IMG/VR virus record: IMGVR_UViG_3300044712_000351
Span: 1-46,205 of that record
DNA: 46,205 bases
Reading direction: 5' to 3' (one strand)
Source: a virus
The translations under genes and the position numbers were made by a program. The notes below the pieces were generated by a model. It was not told the origin of the DNA, searched no databases, and was given only the letters and a program-made list of their open reading frames with translations. Within the stretch, counting starts at the first letter, position 1, and the number at the start of each line of letters is the position of its first letter. Below are positions 40,646-46,205 of the stretch, piece after piece.

Positions 40646-40709
40646 AAAACTGACATTTGAGAAAGATTTGGCAATATTGGTTGCAATATGCTTTGCGGCA
40701 AAGGGGTAG
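40275..40709 (+). CDS. Secreted coiled-coil spanin-partner-like protein (frame B, TTG start)
   Basis: 144 aa from the TTG at 40275, one base after the frame A start. It has a clear signal peptide (KSILSLLLCCLLLVTSF, cleavage near CSA-YT; a Cys nearby gives a poor lipobox), then a coiled coil (EEQLQTLETNSATRDQIIERLE...) and a short hydrophobic C-terminus (KDLAILVAICFAAKG). Both frames are open over 370 nt. Could be the outer partner of the frame A protein. Confidence 0.65.
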   Translation: MTRLPKSILSLLLCCLLLVTSFGTCSAYTITEEQLQTLETNSATRDQIIERLETSLAKSEKDLASAQQKVEEYQTASAKQQERLIALEIKLAIAEEKSKNLDNSLNQINESFKIYEKETKGKIRKLTFEKDLAILVAICFAAKG

Positions 40710-40730
40710 GCTTCGGCTTGCCCCTTTTTT
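40700..40730 (+). terminator. Terminator ending the lysis operon
   Basis: AAAGGGG-TA-GGCTTCGGCT-TG-CCCCTTT with T6: a strong two-part stem overlapping the stop of frame B. Confidence 0.85.
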
Positions 40731-40968
40731 GTTTTATCTTACTATCTTTAGCAGAGGGTTTTACTGTAAAAAGTAGTGCGTACAGTGGACATTTTACCTA
40801 TTTATCGATATATGTAAACTGACAAAGTTATAGCAAGTCCACAACAACAGTATTTATGCGGGTTTAAGCCGTTTTGCCTTGTTAACACAATGGATATTAT
40901 CGGACGTTGTTTGGATTATGGCCTAAATCATTAATTTAATAGGGTATGCAATATATTGAAAAATATTC
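40731..40968. other. Non-coding stretch between lysis operon and RNA region
   Basis: No credible ORF. AT-rich, with an inverted ACTGT...ACAGT (about 40763-40786) and the dif-like site. It would suit an attachment or regulatory region; nothing else was identified. Confidence 0.5.
40793..40820 (+). other. dif-like candidate site (possible Xer attachment site)
   Basis: A 28-bp segment aligns with the Bacillus-type dif site without gaps: its right arm ends TATGTAAACT, identical over 10 bases to the XerD half-site; the left arm matches at 5 of 11 positions, including CCTA. The genome has a CI-like switch but no integrase, so use of host XerC/XerD is a reasonable idea. The weak left arm makes it tentative. 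Confidence 0.35.
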
Positions 40969-40997
40969 TTTCATTAATATGGTAATTGTGCTATAAT
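40969..40997 (+). promoter_or_regulatory. Extended -10 promoter of the 41.1-kb RNA
   Basis: TTTCAT - 17 nt - TATAAT (40992-40997) with TGC directly before the -10. The -35 is weak; the extended -10 is perfect. Confidence 0.6.
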
Positions 40998-41002
40998 AAA
41001 GA

Positions 41003-41213
41003 AGATAAAAAAAATAAATGCCTCCACGGTGTTTCCAGCACCTTAGAGGCTCCCGTTAACTGTCAACCCCAGATAACGAGATTTACTTGTATTATAACGT
41101 ATACACGGTATAAAATCAAGTATTTCTAAGGATTTTTTTACATAGTGTACGTACCAGTACATTTTTAGGGGCAGTTAATGGGACAACCATCGAAAGGTGG
41201 ATTGTCCTTTTTT
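41003..41213 (+). ncRNA. Structured RNA candidate ending at a strong terminator
   Basis: Bounded by the promoter at 40969-40997 and the terminator at 41181-41213. Helices: GCCTC/GAGGC (41020/41046) and a long-range TTAACTG-(TCAA)-CCCC with GGGG-CAGTTAA (41056-41070 / 41168-41178). GTTAACTG occurs again at 41261 and could compete for the same partner, a switch-like arrangement. No ORF. Might be the leader of the gene at 41547 or a separate RNA. Confidence 0.5.
41181..41213 (+). terminator. Intrinsic terminator
   Basis: GGACAACCA pairs with TGG-A-TTGTCC around TCGAAAGG, followed by six T. Textbook form. Confidence 0.85.
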
Positions 41214-41510
41214 AGTACAGGATATGAGGCCGGAAACGGGAGGGCCTCTTATATCCATCCGTTAACTGTGTTATGCAGCAGCTACACCGCGTACAGCACC
41301 GATGGAGCGATCCAGCGTAACAAGGCAAAGCGTAAAGCTAGGATATATTGGTCGGTAACGGAGTCCTTCGAGCCTTGTTCAAAAACCCATACTGCGAAAG
41401 TTTATACTGCCTATATGGGCAAACCGTCCCCGTATAGGGGCGGTCTATGCCCTCCTGTTTCTGATTACCTGCCTATCATCTACAAAAGAAGGTGTCAAGC
41501 GTAAAAATGT
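41214..41510 (+). ncRNA. Second structured non-coding segment before the DUF3967 gene
   Basis: Nested helices: GATAT-GAGGCC/GGCCTC-TT-ATATC (41221/41243), AACAAGGC/GCCTTGTT (41329/41372), CCCATA/TATGGG (41386/41414) and CCGTCCC/GGGGCGG (41424/41437). A 108-codon frame (41178-41504) also spans it, but begins inside the terminator stem and resembles no family. I favour RNA; a protein cannot be excluded. Confidence 0.4.
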
Positions 41511-41546
41511 ATAACTAATACCTAAAACGCAAAGGGAGTTATCCAC

Positions 41547-42071
41547 ATGCTAACAATAAAAGAGATCTCCAAGCGGCTCCAGATACCAGAATCAACCATC
41601 CGTTGGTATGCTAATCACGGTAAACTGATCGAGTTTTTCCCTACTGTTGGAGAAGGTCGAAAGCGGAGATTCAAGCCGGAAGCATTAAACGTATTCCGGT
41701 TTATTGTCGCTACCATAAAAGAAGCCGCTAGTGTTGATGATGTTGCGGAACGGTTAGCCCAGGAATTTCCTAGTTTTGTTGATGTTAGCAATGAAAACAA
41801 CGTAGTTAGTGTAACAACAACGCAAGAGCCGACAATGCCCGTAAATCCTATTGCGGATAACTTTATTGCCTTATATGCACAACAAGAGCAACGAATAACG
41901 CAACTAGAGCGCATGGTTATAAATGCAGGTGAGCAGGCTATAGCGGCCAGAGAAGAAACATTAGCCGCTAGGGAGTACATAGACCAACGACTAAATGAGC
42001 GAGATCGGGTGTTGCTAGGACATATCAGAAAGCTACAGGAAAAACGTCCTTGGTGGAAATTTTGGGGATAA
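41547..42071 (+). CDS. MerR-type DNA-binding protein with coiled coil (DUF3967-like)
   Basis: 174 aa, AAAGGGAG upstream. MerR-like helix-turn-helix (LTIKEISKRLQIPESTIRWYANHG, residues 2-25), a second DNA-binding half (KRRFKPEALNVFRFI), then a coiled coil (about 110-165) and the end KRPWWKFWG. This is the layout of DUF3967/RacA-like proteins, frequent on Firmicutes plasmids and plasmid-like phages, proposed to act in segregation or transcription. Confidence 0.75.
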   Translation: MLTIKEISKRLQIPESTIRWYANHGKLIEFFPTVGEGRKRRFKPEALNVFRFIVATIKEAASVDDVAERLAQEFPSFVDVSNENNVVSVTTTQEPTMPVNPIADNFIALYAQQEQRITQLERMVINAGEQAIAAREETLAAREYIDQRLNERDRVLLGHIRKLQEKRPWWKFWG

Positions 42072-42083
42072 GAGGTTTGTAAC

Positions 42084-42109
42084 AAAAAAACCAGGACGCA
42101 TGTCCCAGT
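42084..42109 (-). terminator. Terminator of the repressor transcript
   Basis: On the minus strand ACTGGGAC-ATGC-GTCCTGGT followed by a T run of six to seven. It lies downstream of the repressor stop and blocks minus-strand transcription toward the DUF3967 gene. Confidence 0.7.
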
Positions 42110-42258
42110 TCTGTAAATATACATTTTATTGAAAAGATTCAAGAAGGATTACAGGATTCGTCACAGAACTTAGATAAGTTACTAAATAAAATTCTATAAA
42201 GAGGTGGTTTATACGGAGGCATTTTTTTTGAAAATCGTATGTCCTAATGGCAGGGTAA

Positions 42259-42630
42259 TTATTTACGATTCCGGATTAAAAGTTCTAACATCTGTTGTAA
42301 CACCTCAGGCGGGATTCCTTCCCTTTTTGCTCGTTCGGAAATGATTAGATAGGGGATATTGTCGCCTGACATTATAAATCGTTTTGTTTCGTCCGGCATA
42401 TCAGGAAGCAAATCGGTCGGCAACGTAGCATCCTCTAAGTAAAAAAATTCATCGTTAACTTTAAGTCCCCGACAGAGCTTTTCAACAGTCTCTGGTCGGG
42501 GATTTTTTGTTTGCCCGTTTTCTAATCCTGAAATAATTGATTGTCTTAACCCTGTCATACGTTCCACATCAATTGTTGACCATCCCATAGCATCACGAAG
42601 TTTGCGAAGTTTCGCTCCTAGAAAAATCAT
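42259..42630 (-). CDS. CI-like repressor (XRE family)
   Basis: 123 aa, GGAGGTGAG upstream. XRE helix-turn-helix LRKLRDAMGWSTIDVERMTGLRQSIISGLENGQ (residues 8-40), then a short helical C-terminus without a LexA-type peptidase domain, so induction would need another signal than RecA self-cleavage. Divergent to the early promoter, with operator-like boxes in between. The prime candidate for maintenance of lysogeny. Confidence 0.8.
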   Translation of the reverse strand: MIFLGAKLRKLRDAMGWSTIDVERMTGLRQSIISGLENGQTKNPRPETVEKLCRGLKVNDEFFYLEDATLPTDLLPDMPDETKRFIMSGDNIPYLIISERAKREGIPPEVLQQMLELLIRNRK

Positions 42631-42687
42631 ATTCTCACCTCCGTTTCATTAGTATTTGTGAGGATTGTGTGAGGCTATTCATGTAGT

Positions 42688-42833
42688 ATTATATGTTTTT
42701 CCGTTTAACCCTTTTCATAATTTACGATAAAAAAATAATAAACAAGGGATAATTATATAAATTTAAACGAAAAATATGTTGACACACTTTACAGATAGTG
42801 CTATTATAATGGTAGGCAAACGAAAAACACGTT
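42688..42833. promoter_or_regulatory. Lysogeny switch: divergent promoters and three operator-like boxes
   Basis: Early promoter on +: TTGACA (42779) - 17 nt - TATTAT (42802) with TGC; TATAAT also follows at 42805. Minus strand: TATAAT at 42688-42693 toward the repressor. Boxes close to AAACGAAAAAYAYGTT lie at 42765-42780 (touching the -35), 42818-42833 (downstream of the -10) and, inverted and degenerate, 42691-42708 (over the repressor promoter). Positions fit repression of early genes and autoregulation. Confidence 0.75.
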
Positions 42834-42887
42834 AAAAATCCAAACCATCCCTTGTTAAAAACATTCTATACGATTGGTGGTGATTGA

Positions 42888-43055
42888 ATGAAAGTAAAGC
42901 AGCAAGGAATTAGCGCAAGCAAGGCAAGTAAGATTCTCGGCCTGTCTCGGACTACCGTAATGAACTACATTAATAGTAACAAGATCAAAGCAACACGGAT
43001 AGGCAAACGCTGGATTGTACCTATTACTGAGATTGACCGACTACTGAGCAAGTAA
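42888..43055 (+). CDS. Excisionase-like helix-turn-helix protein
   Basis: 55 aa, RBS GGTGGTGA. ISASKASKILGLSRTTVMNYINSNKIKATRIGKRWIVPITEIDRLLSK is the complete small HTH of the excisionase/MerR-like family. First gene under the early promoter, the position of Cro or Xis. With no integrase present it may act as the anti-repressor/Cro or as a Xer-directionality factor. Confidence 0.8.
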   Translation: MKVKQQGISASKASKILGLSRTTVMNYINSNKIKATRIGKRWIVPITEIDRLLSK

Positions 43056-43082
43056 ATATGAAGCGTAGGGAGGTATGAACCA

Positions 43083-43172
43083 TGTACGAAGCATTATTGC
43101 TGTTTGTCGGGGGCATTATCGCATTATGGATTGCGGGGCTGATCGTGTTTAACGTGAGAAGGGAGGCGTAAT
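43083..43172 (+). CDS. 29-aa membrane peptide
   Basis: MYEALLLFVGGIIALWIAGLIVFN followed by RREA: one transmembrane helix with a basic end. RBS AGGGAGGTATGAACC upstream. Micro-peptides like this are common in early phage operons; function unknown. Confidence 0.5.
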
Positions 43173-43173
43173 T

Positions 43174-43320
43174 ATGCCGTGGTTAATGTGTGCGGGTGCA
43201 ATGTTTGTTATACGGGACATCGTTGACCGCAAAAAGCTTTTAGGCTGGCACATTGTAGGATTGACGGCGGCGGGGGTTTATTATCTGCCCGAAATACTAA
43301 AACTGGCGAGGTGGGCTTAA
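43174..43320 (+). CDS. 48-aa membrane protein
   Basis: Starts 2 nt after the preceding stop with GGGAGG upstream. Contains two short hydrophobic stretches around a RDIVDRKKLLG loop (MPWLMCAGAMFVI; WHIVGLTAAGVYYL). Stop overlaps the next ATG (TAATG). Unknown. Confidence 0.5.
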   Translation: MPWLMCAGAMFVIRDIVDRKKLLGWHIVGLTAAGVYYLPEILKLARWA

Positions 43321-43553
43321 TGACAGGCAGAAACTACGGCTACAGACGCATGCAACGGATTATAAACGGTAGCCAGTACACTGCTACTCAACTAAACGGA
43401 CTAGCCGAAATACTACGCGACAATCTGCGCGGGGATGTGGCACAAGGTATGCTGGCTTGCGTGGAGCAGATGGCACAGTATAGGGCAAAAACCGAGGTTT
43501 TACACAATCGCATTTTCGGGAGTGATGAGCATGTGTCATTGCAACTACTGTAA
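43320..43553 (+). CDS. Small basic hypothetical protein
   Basis: 77 aa from the ATG at 43320 (overlap with previous stop); a GTG three codons upstream is less likely. RNYGYRRMQRIINGSQYTATQLNGLAEILRDNL suggests a helical, basic protein. Overlaps the next gene by 29 nt. No family recognised. Confidence 0.6.
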   Translation: MTGRNYGYRRMQRIINGSQYTATQLNGLAEILRDNLRGDVAQGMLACVEQMAQYRAKTEVLHNRIFGSDEHVSLQLL

Positions 43554-43704
43554 TAATCAAGGCATTGCGCTCACCTGCAAAGGCGGCTTTACCTGCCGTA
43601 TGAACTGTAGCAATTGCCCTAGGACGCGAGGCAGGTGTGCAAATTTTGTCCTTGATAAGGCGCATGATGCTTTGCGGAGACTAAAGTATGGTGATGTGCA
43701 TTGA
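43525..43704 (+). CDS. Cys-rich mini-protein
   Basis: 59 aa. Nine Cys: MCHCNYCNNQGIALTCKGG, then CRMNCSNCPRTRGRC. Likely binds one or two zinc ions. Starts inside the previous gene. Role unknown; part of a tightly overlapping run of micro-genes. Confidence 0.55.
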   Translation: MSMCHCNYCNNQGIALTCKGGFTCRMNCSNCPRTRGRCANFVLDKAHDALRRLKYGDVH

Positions 43705-43775
43705 GTAACGGAGTGATTGCCGGGGCCGCTATATGGGGGATTCTGGCGGCGATATGGTTCATTTTGTGGGGGTGA
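43701..43775 (+). CDS. 24-aa membrane peptide
   Basis: TTG start overlapping the previous stop (TTGA). SNGVIAGAAIWGILAAIWFILWG is a single transmembrane helix. The stop overlaps the next ATG (TGATG). Support comes from tight coupling on both sides. Confidence 0.4.
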   Translation: MSNGVIAGAAIWGILAAIWFILWG

Positions 43776-43918
43776 TGGAGTTGAGCCGCAACCGTTGTGC
43801 CTACTGTGGTAAATGGCGTTGCCGCCGTGATCTCTGCCGCGTCATAGATGGGCAGGGGAGGATGAGGCGAGTGTGTAGGGACGTATATCTATGTAAGCCT
43901 AAGAAGGCCGTTTCTTAA
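43775..43918 (+). CDS. Zinc-finger-like mini-protein
   Basis: 47 aa, ELSRNRCAYCGKWRCRRDLCRVIDG...RRVCRDVYLCKPKK: six Cys and many Arg. Likely zinc-stabilised and nucleic acid-binding. Followed by a GCCGC/GCGGC hairpin (43927-43941) without a T run. Confidence 0.55.
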   Translation: MELSRNRCAYCGKWRCRRDLCRVIDGQGRMRRVCRDVYLCKPKKAVS

Positions 43919-44000
43919 AAAGGATGCCGCACGAAGCGGCTAAGGTGGGGGGTGGTTGGTTTATCCACTTTTAGTCTACTAGAGAAAGTGAGGTGATTCA

Positions 44001-44453
44001 ATGTATAGCGAATTTGCAAATGCGCTGATTACGGCAAACAGCATGTCACAAGAAAAGCTTGCAGAAATGGTCGGAGTTAGCAGAGAGATGATTTCCAAAT
44101 ACTACTGTGGCACATCATTACCAAGTGCTGATAAGGTGCAACGGATGGCAGAAGTGCTAAACTCTCCCATGCTAATGTGGGAATGGCTTCGCGCTAATCC
44201 CATAGGCCGGGAACTGCTGCCGAAACTGCCTAACATGCCACTATCGCAAGCGTTCTCATATCTCTACAGCGCAATAAATAAAGTCGCAGATATGCACCGC
44301 GACTTAGTGGAGATAACCAAGGATAACCGCATAGAACCGCATGAGTACGACACGTATCAGGCAGGGAGGGAGATAGTTAGGGAATTGGTTGCATGTTGTG
44401 TGCTGTATAAGATGGCAGTACATGAGAAAAGCACTCCTGCCAGAGTGCTCTAA
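44001..44453 (+). CDS. XRE-family regulator
   Basis: 150 aa, RBS GTGAGGTGATTC. N-terminal helix-turn-helix MSQEKLAEMVGVSREMISKYYCGTSLPSADKVQRMAEVL (residues 14-52), then a mostly helical domain with a hydrophobic, Cys-rich C-terminus (LVACCVLYKMAVH). A common early regulator of Firmicutes phages. Its 3' end folds as AGCACTC/GAGTGCT, a possible weak terminator before the RAMP-like gene. Confidence 0.72.
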   Translation: MYSEFANALITANSMSQEKLAEMVGVSREMISKYYCGTSLPSADKVQRMAEVLNSPMLMWEWLRANPIGRELLPKLPNMPLSQAFSYLYSAINKVADMHRDLVEITKDNRIEPHEYDTYQAGREIVRELVACCVLYKMAVHEKSTPARVL

Positions 44454-44521
44454 GGAAAACTTTCATTTAATTAGATTTTACCACAGAATTACTGATTTAT
44501 CAAGAAATAGGAGGGTATTAT

Positions 44522-45136
44522 ATGCAAGCAAAAAGTAGCGTTTCAAATGATGCTGATTATTTAATTGTTGCTCCGTTTAGCGTAAATATAACAATTTGTG
44601 GCACAGCAGATTTACTTTTTCATCGTTGGTCTGATGATGAAGTGGAAGCAAGGGCGAAAGCAGCCAAAGGAAGCAAGGCAAAAAAAACGGATAACCCGGA
44701 AGTATACGTTTATCGCGACCAAAACAACTATATTTGTATGCCTGGACGGTATATCCAACGGGCTATAGTAGAGGCGGCAAGGTTTCACCAAGACCCAAGA
44801 AGCCCGCGTAAAATGGCAAAAGATTTAGTTCAAGCGGCGGTAGTTGCTTCTCCTGTATTATCTCCGATTTTGGTTGATGGTAAACCTGTCGAAGAATGGG
44901 ATTATTTAGATCGTCAACGTGTGGTAATTCAGAGAGCGGCCATCACAAGAACAAGACCAGCATTTTATGCAGGTTGGCAAGTTGAATTTTCAATTACATC
45001 CCTACTACCTGAATATGTGACGCCTGAGTTTTTGCGGCGGCTTGTGTCTGACGCCGGAAGGTTTGTAGGGTTAGCCGATTTTCGACCGACATATGGCCGT
45101 TATGATCTTGTAATTTGGGAAGAAGTCAAGGAATAG
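44522..45136 (+). CDS. RAMP/Cas7-like phage protein of unknown function
   Basis: 204 aa, RBS AGGAGGG. Residues 20-36 are a first strand ending VNITICGTADLLFHRW; 71-88 contain ICMPGRYIQRAIVEAAR, like the P-G-x-x-h-x-x-A helix of RAMP proteins; 132-160 form paired strands; 181-195 FVGLADFRPTYGRY has the place and Gly/Arg pattern of the RAMP glycine-rich loop. Similar proteins occur in many phages and are unassigned to my knowledge. The fold is inferred, not proven. It is followed directly by the GG-periodic non-coding tract, its likely partner. Confidence 0.6.
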   Translation: MQAKSSVSNDADYLIVAPFSVNITICGTADLLFHRWSDDEVEARAKAAKGSKAKKTDNPEVYVYRDQNNYICMPGRYIQRAIVEAARFHQDPRSPRKMAKDLVQAAVVASPVLSPILVDGKPVEEWDYLDRQRVVIQRAAITRTRPAFYAGWQVEFSITSLLPEYVTPEFLRRLVSDAGRFVGLADFRPTYGRYDLVIWEEVKE

Positions 45137-45421
45137 GGCGAGCACCGTGGATTGGAGAGGCACGGCTTTGTAAGTTGATGCGCGGTGGTGTTGGGTGTTG
45201 GGTTAGGTTGTGTTGGACTTGGTAAGCACCGAGGTGTTGCTTGTGCTGGAATGGAGAGGTTCGGCATGGTAATCAGAGGTAAGTTATTGCGAGGCATGAT
45301 CTGGTGAGTTTAGATAAGGCTAGCACCGAGGACCGGAGTGGAAAGGTATTCTTCGGTATGGTGCGGTTGGATCTGGTTTGATATGGAGAGGTTTGCACCG
45401 TGGTTTAAGGAGAGTGATTAA
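45137..45421 (+). ncRNA. Period-5 GG-rich non-coding tract with four GCACCGWGG boxes
   Basis: No usable ORF; GG recurs every 5 nt over long runs (for example 45247-45270 and 45327-45392). GCACCGWGG occurs at 45142, 45226, 45323 and 45395, cutting the tract into blocks of 84, 97 and 72 nt; TGGAGAGG recurs in three blocks. It lies on the sense strand right after the RAMP-like gene and so is likely transcribed with it. Not a CRISPR array: units are degenerate and phase-shifting. Confidence 0.6.
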
Positions 45422-45571
45422 ATGGATCAATGGGAACTTGGTATATTAACCGGCATATTCTACGCCATAGCCTGTGCCGTCATTATCTACGGTTTGCGCG
45501 ACTTCCCGCGTACTATGCGGGAGATATTCGCGGAGGATGAGAGGGGAGAGAAGGGGAGGAAAGCGGCATGA
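45422..45571 (+). CDS. Small membrane protein
   Basis: 49 aa, RBS AAGGAGAG. One transmembrane segment (WELGILTGIFYAIACAVIIYGL) then a charged tail (PRTMREIFAEDERGEKGRK). Coupled to the next gene (ATGA overlap). Unknown. Confidence 0.6.
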   Translation: MDQWELGILTGIFYAIACAVIIYGLRDFPRTMREIFAEDERGEKGRKAA

Positions 45572-46205
45572 GTGAGGTTATTGTGACTTATAAGGGGCTA
45601 GATAAGGATTTTAAATGCCGGGGTATGCAATACGAAGAGGGCGGCAGTTATGAATCTGATGACGCTATTAGATGCGGAAGCAAAGGGTTCCATTCTTGTA
45701 TAAATCCTTTTGACGTATGGAACTATTACCCGGCGCATAATAGCCGGTATGCAAAAACAGAAGCAAGCGGGAAGATTGACAAATGTAACGATGATACCAA
45801 AATTGCTTCTAGTAAATTACATGTTGTTGCGGAGATAGGGTTGCCGGGATTTATTAAAGCGGCCATAGACTTTATTTGGGAGCAATGTAAGCCGGGGGAA
45901 GTTAATACGGAAACCATTTTAACAAATGATGAGCATAATGCCCAGATCGGTTCAAGCGGCAACTATGCCAAGATCGGTTCAAGTGGCAACTCTGCCCAGA
46001 TCGGTTCAAGCGGCGACTATGCCAAGATCGGTTCAAGTGGCAACTCTGCCAAGATCGGTTCAAGCGGCGACTATGCCCAGATCGGTTCAAGCGGCAACTA
46101 TGCCAAGATCGGTTCAAGTGGCAACTCTGCCCAGATCGGTTCAAGCGGCAACTCTGCCCAGATCGGTTCAAGCGGCAACTATGCCAAGATCGGTTCAAGT
46201 GGCAA
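45568..46205 (+). CDS. N-terminal part of the nonapeptide-repeat protein (DUF7666-like), runs off the window
   Basis: 212 codons to the window end, no stop; it continues in frame at base 2. The N-terminal 125 residues form a domain of their own (VTYKGLDKDFKCRGMQYEEGGSYESDDAIRCGSKGFHSCINPFDVWNYY) seen in DUF7666 proteins, then about ten 9-residue repeats begin near 45942. Overlaps the previous stop. Function unknown; last gene of the early-control operon and first of the wrapped early region. Confidence 0.8.
   Translation, partial: MSEVIVTYKGLDKDFKCRGMQYEEGGSYESDDAIRCGSKGFHSCINPFDVWNYYPAHNSRYAKTEASGKIDKCNDDTKIASSKLHVVAEIGLPGFIKAAIDFIWEQCKPGEVNTETILTNDEHNAQIGSSGNYAKIGSSGNSAQIGSSGDYAKIGSSGNSAKIGSSGDYAQIGSSGNYAKIGSSGNSAQIGSSGNSAQIGSSGNYAKIGSSG
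45942..46205 (+). repeat. 27-bp tandem repeat array, right part
   Basis: About 10 units of the same 27-bp repeat as at 6-455. The final 12 bases are identical to bases 1-12 and collapse onto them in the correct frame, supporting a circular map with undetermined copy number. Confidence 0.95.

Noticed and set aside
41178-41504. 108-aa protein-coding gene
   Set aside because: It starts within a strong terminator stem, is crossed by four long helices and resembles no protein; kept as structured RNA, though not excluded.
42230-42346. 38-aa + strand ORF (TTG start, GGAGG upstream) antisense to the repressor end
   Set aside because: Most of it overlaps the repressor gene on the other strand and it resembles nothing known.
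45137-45421. CRISPR or TIGR array for the GCACCGWGG boxes
   Set aside because: The box is only 9 bp, spacing is irregular (84, 97, 72) and the intervening sequence itself is periodic; no Cas1/Cas2 or Tas nuclease is nearby.

Overview
The window looks like a near-complete genome of a temperate, short-tailed (podovirus-type) phage. The first 658 bases and the last 638 bases are two halves of one gene, both ending inside the same 27-bp repeat. The last 12 bases equal the first 12 and join in frame, so the contig is best read as a circle (or terminally redundant molecule) broken in a repeat. Strong GGAGG ribosome-binding sites, TTG/GTG starts and the gene families point to a Firmicutes host. An overlapping spanin-like pair in the lysis cassette suggests a host with an outer membrane, such as a Negativicute; that is an inference.

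Layout, left to right on the + strand. (1) 1-11109: early genes. These are small unknowns, a Gp157-like protein, a Sak4-like ATPase with an SSB-like partner, an HD hydrolase, a replication initiator with embedded 12-bp iterons (probable origin), a primase-helicase, a MazG-like protein, an Hjc-like resolvase, an HNH-AP2 endonuclease and many small Cys-rich proteins. (2) 11110-13056: a structured RNA with its own promoters and terminator, then a four-gene minus-strand cassette with its own promoter and terminator. (3) 13113-13978: a RepL-like winged-helix protein followed by twin 22-bp repeats. (4) 14197-38062: late genes in the order seen in BPP-1/T7-like podoviruses: terminase, portal, Bbp19-like, decoration-like, scaffold, capsid, Bbp16-like cement, tail tubular A and B, gp13/14/15/16-like ejection proteins and a beta-helix tailspike. 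(5) 38196-40730: small minus-strand membrane genes, a three-way-junction RNA, then lysis genes (XhlA-like, holin-like, amidase, overlapping spanin-like pair) and a mini DUF2829/Tad2-like protein. (6) 40731-41546: about 800 bp of non-coding DNA with a dif-like site and structured RNA. (7) 41547-45421: lysogeny and early control (DUF3967 MerR-type protein, repressor, operators, Xis-like protein, XRE protein), then a RAMP/Cas7-like protein followed by a GG-every-5-nt non-coding tract. (8) 45422 to the end: a TM peptide and the repeat protein that wraps to base 1.

The best candidate for an undescribed system is the RAMP-like protein (44522-45136) plus the immediately downstream period-5 GG tract with four GCACCGWGG boxes (45137-45421). 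Next are the same-start overlapping spanin-like genes (40274-40709), a CI-like switch without an integrase but with a dif-like site (40793-40820), and three structured RNAs (about 11.2, 38.8 and 41.1 kb). No tRNA, CRISPR array, reverse transcriptase, RNA polymerase or integrase gene was seen. All family names come from reading the translations; no database search was possible.
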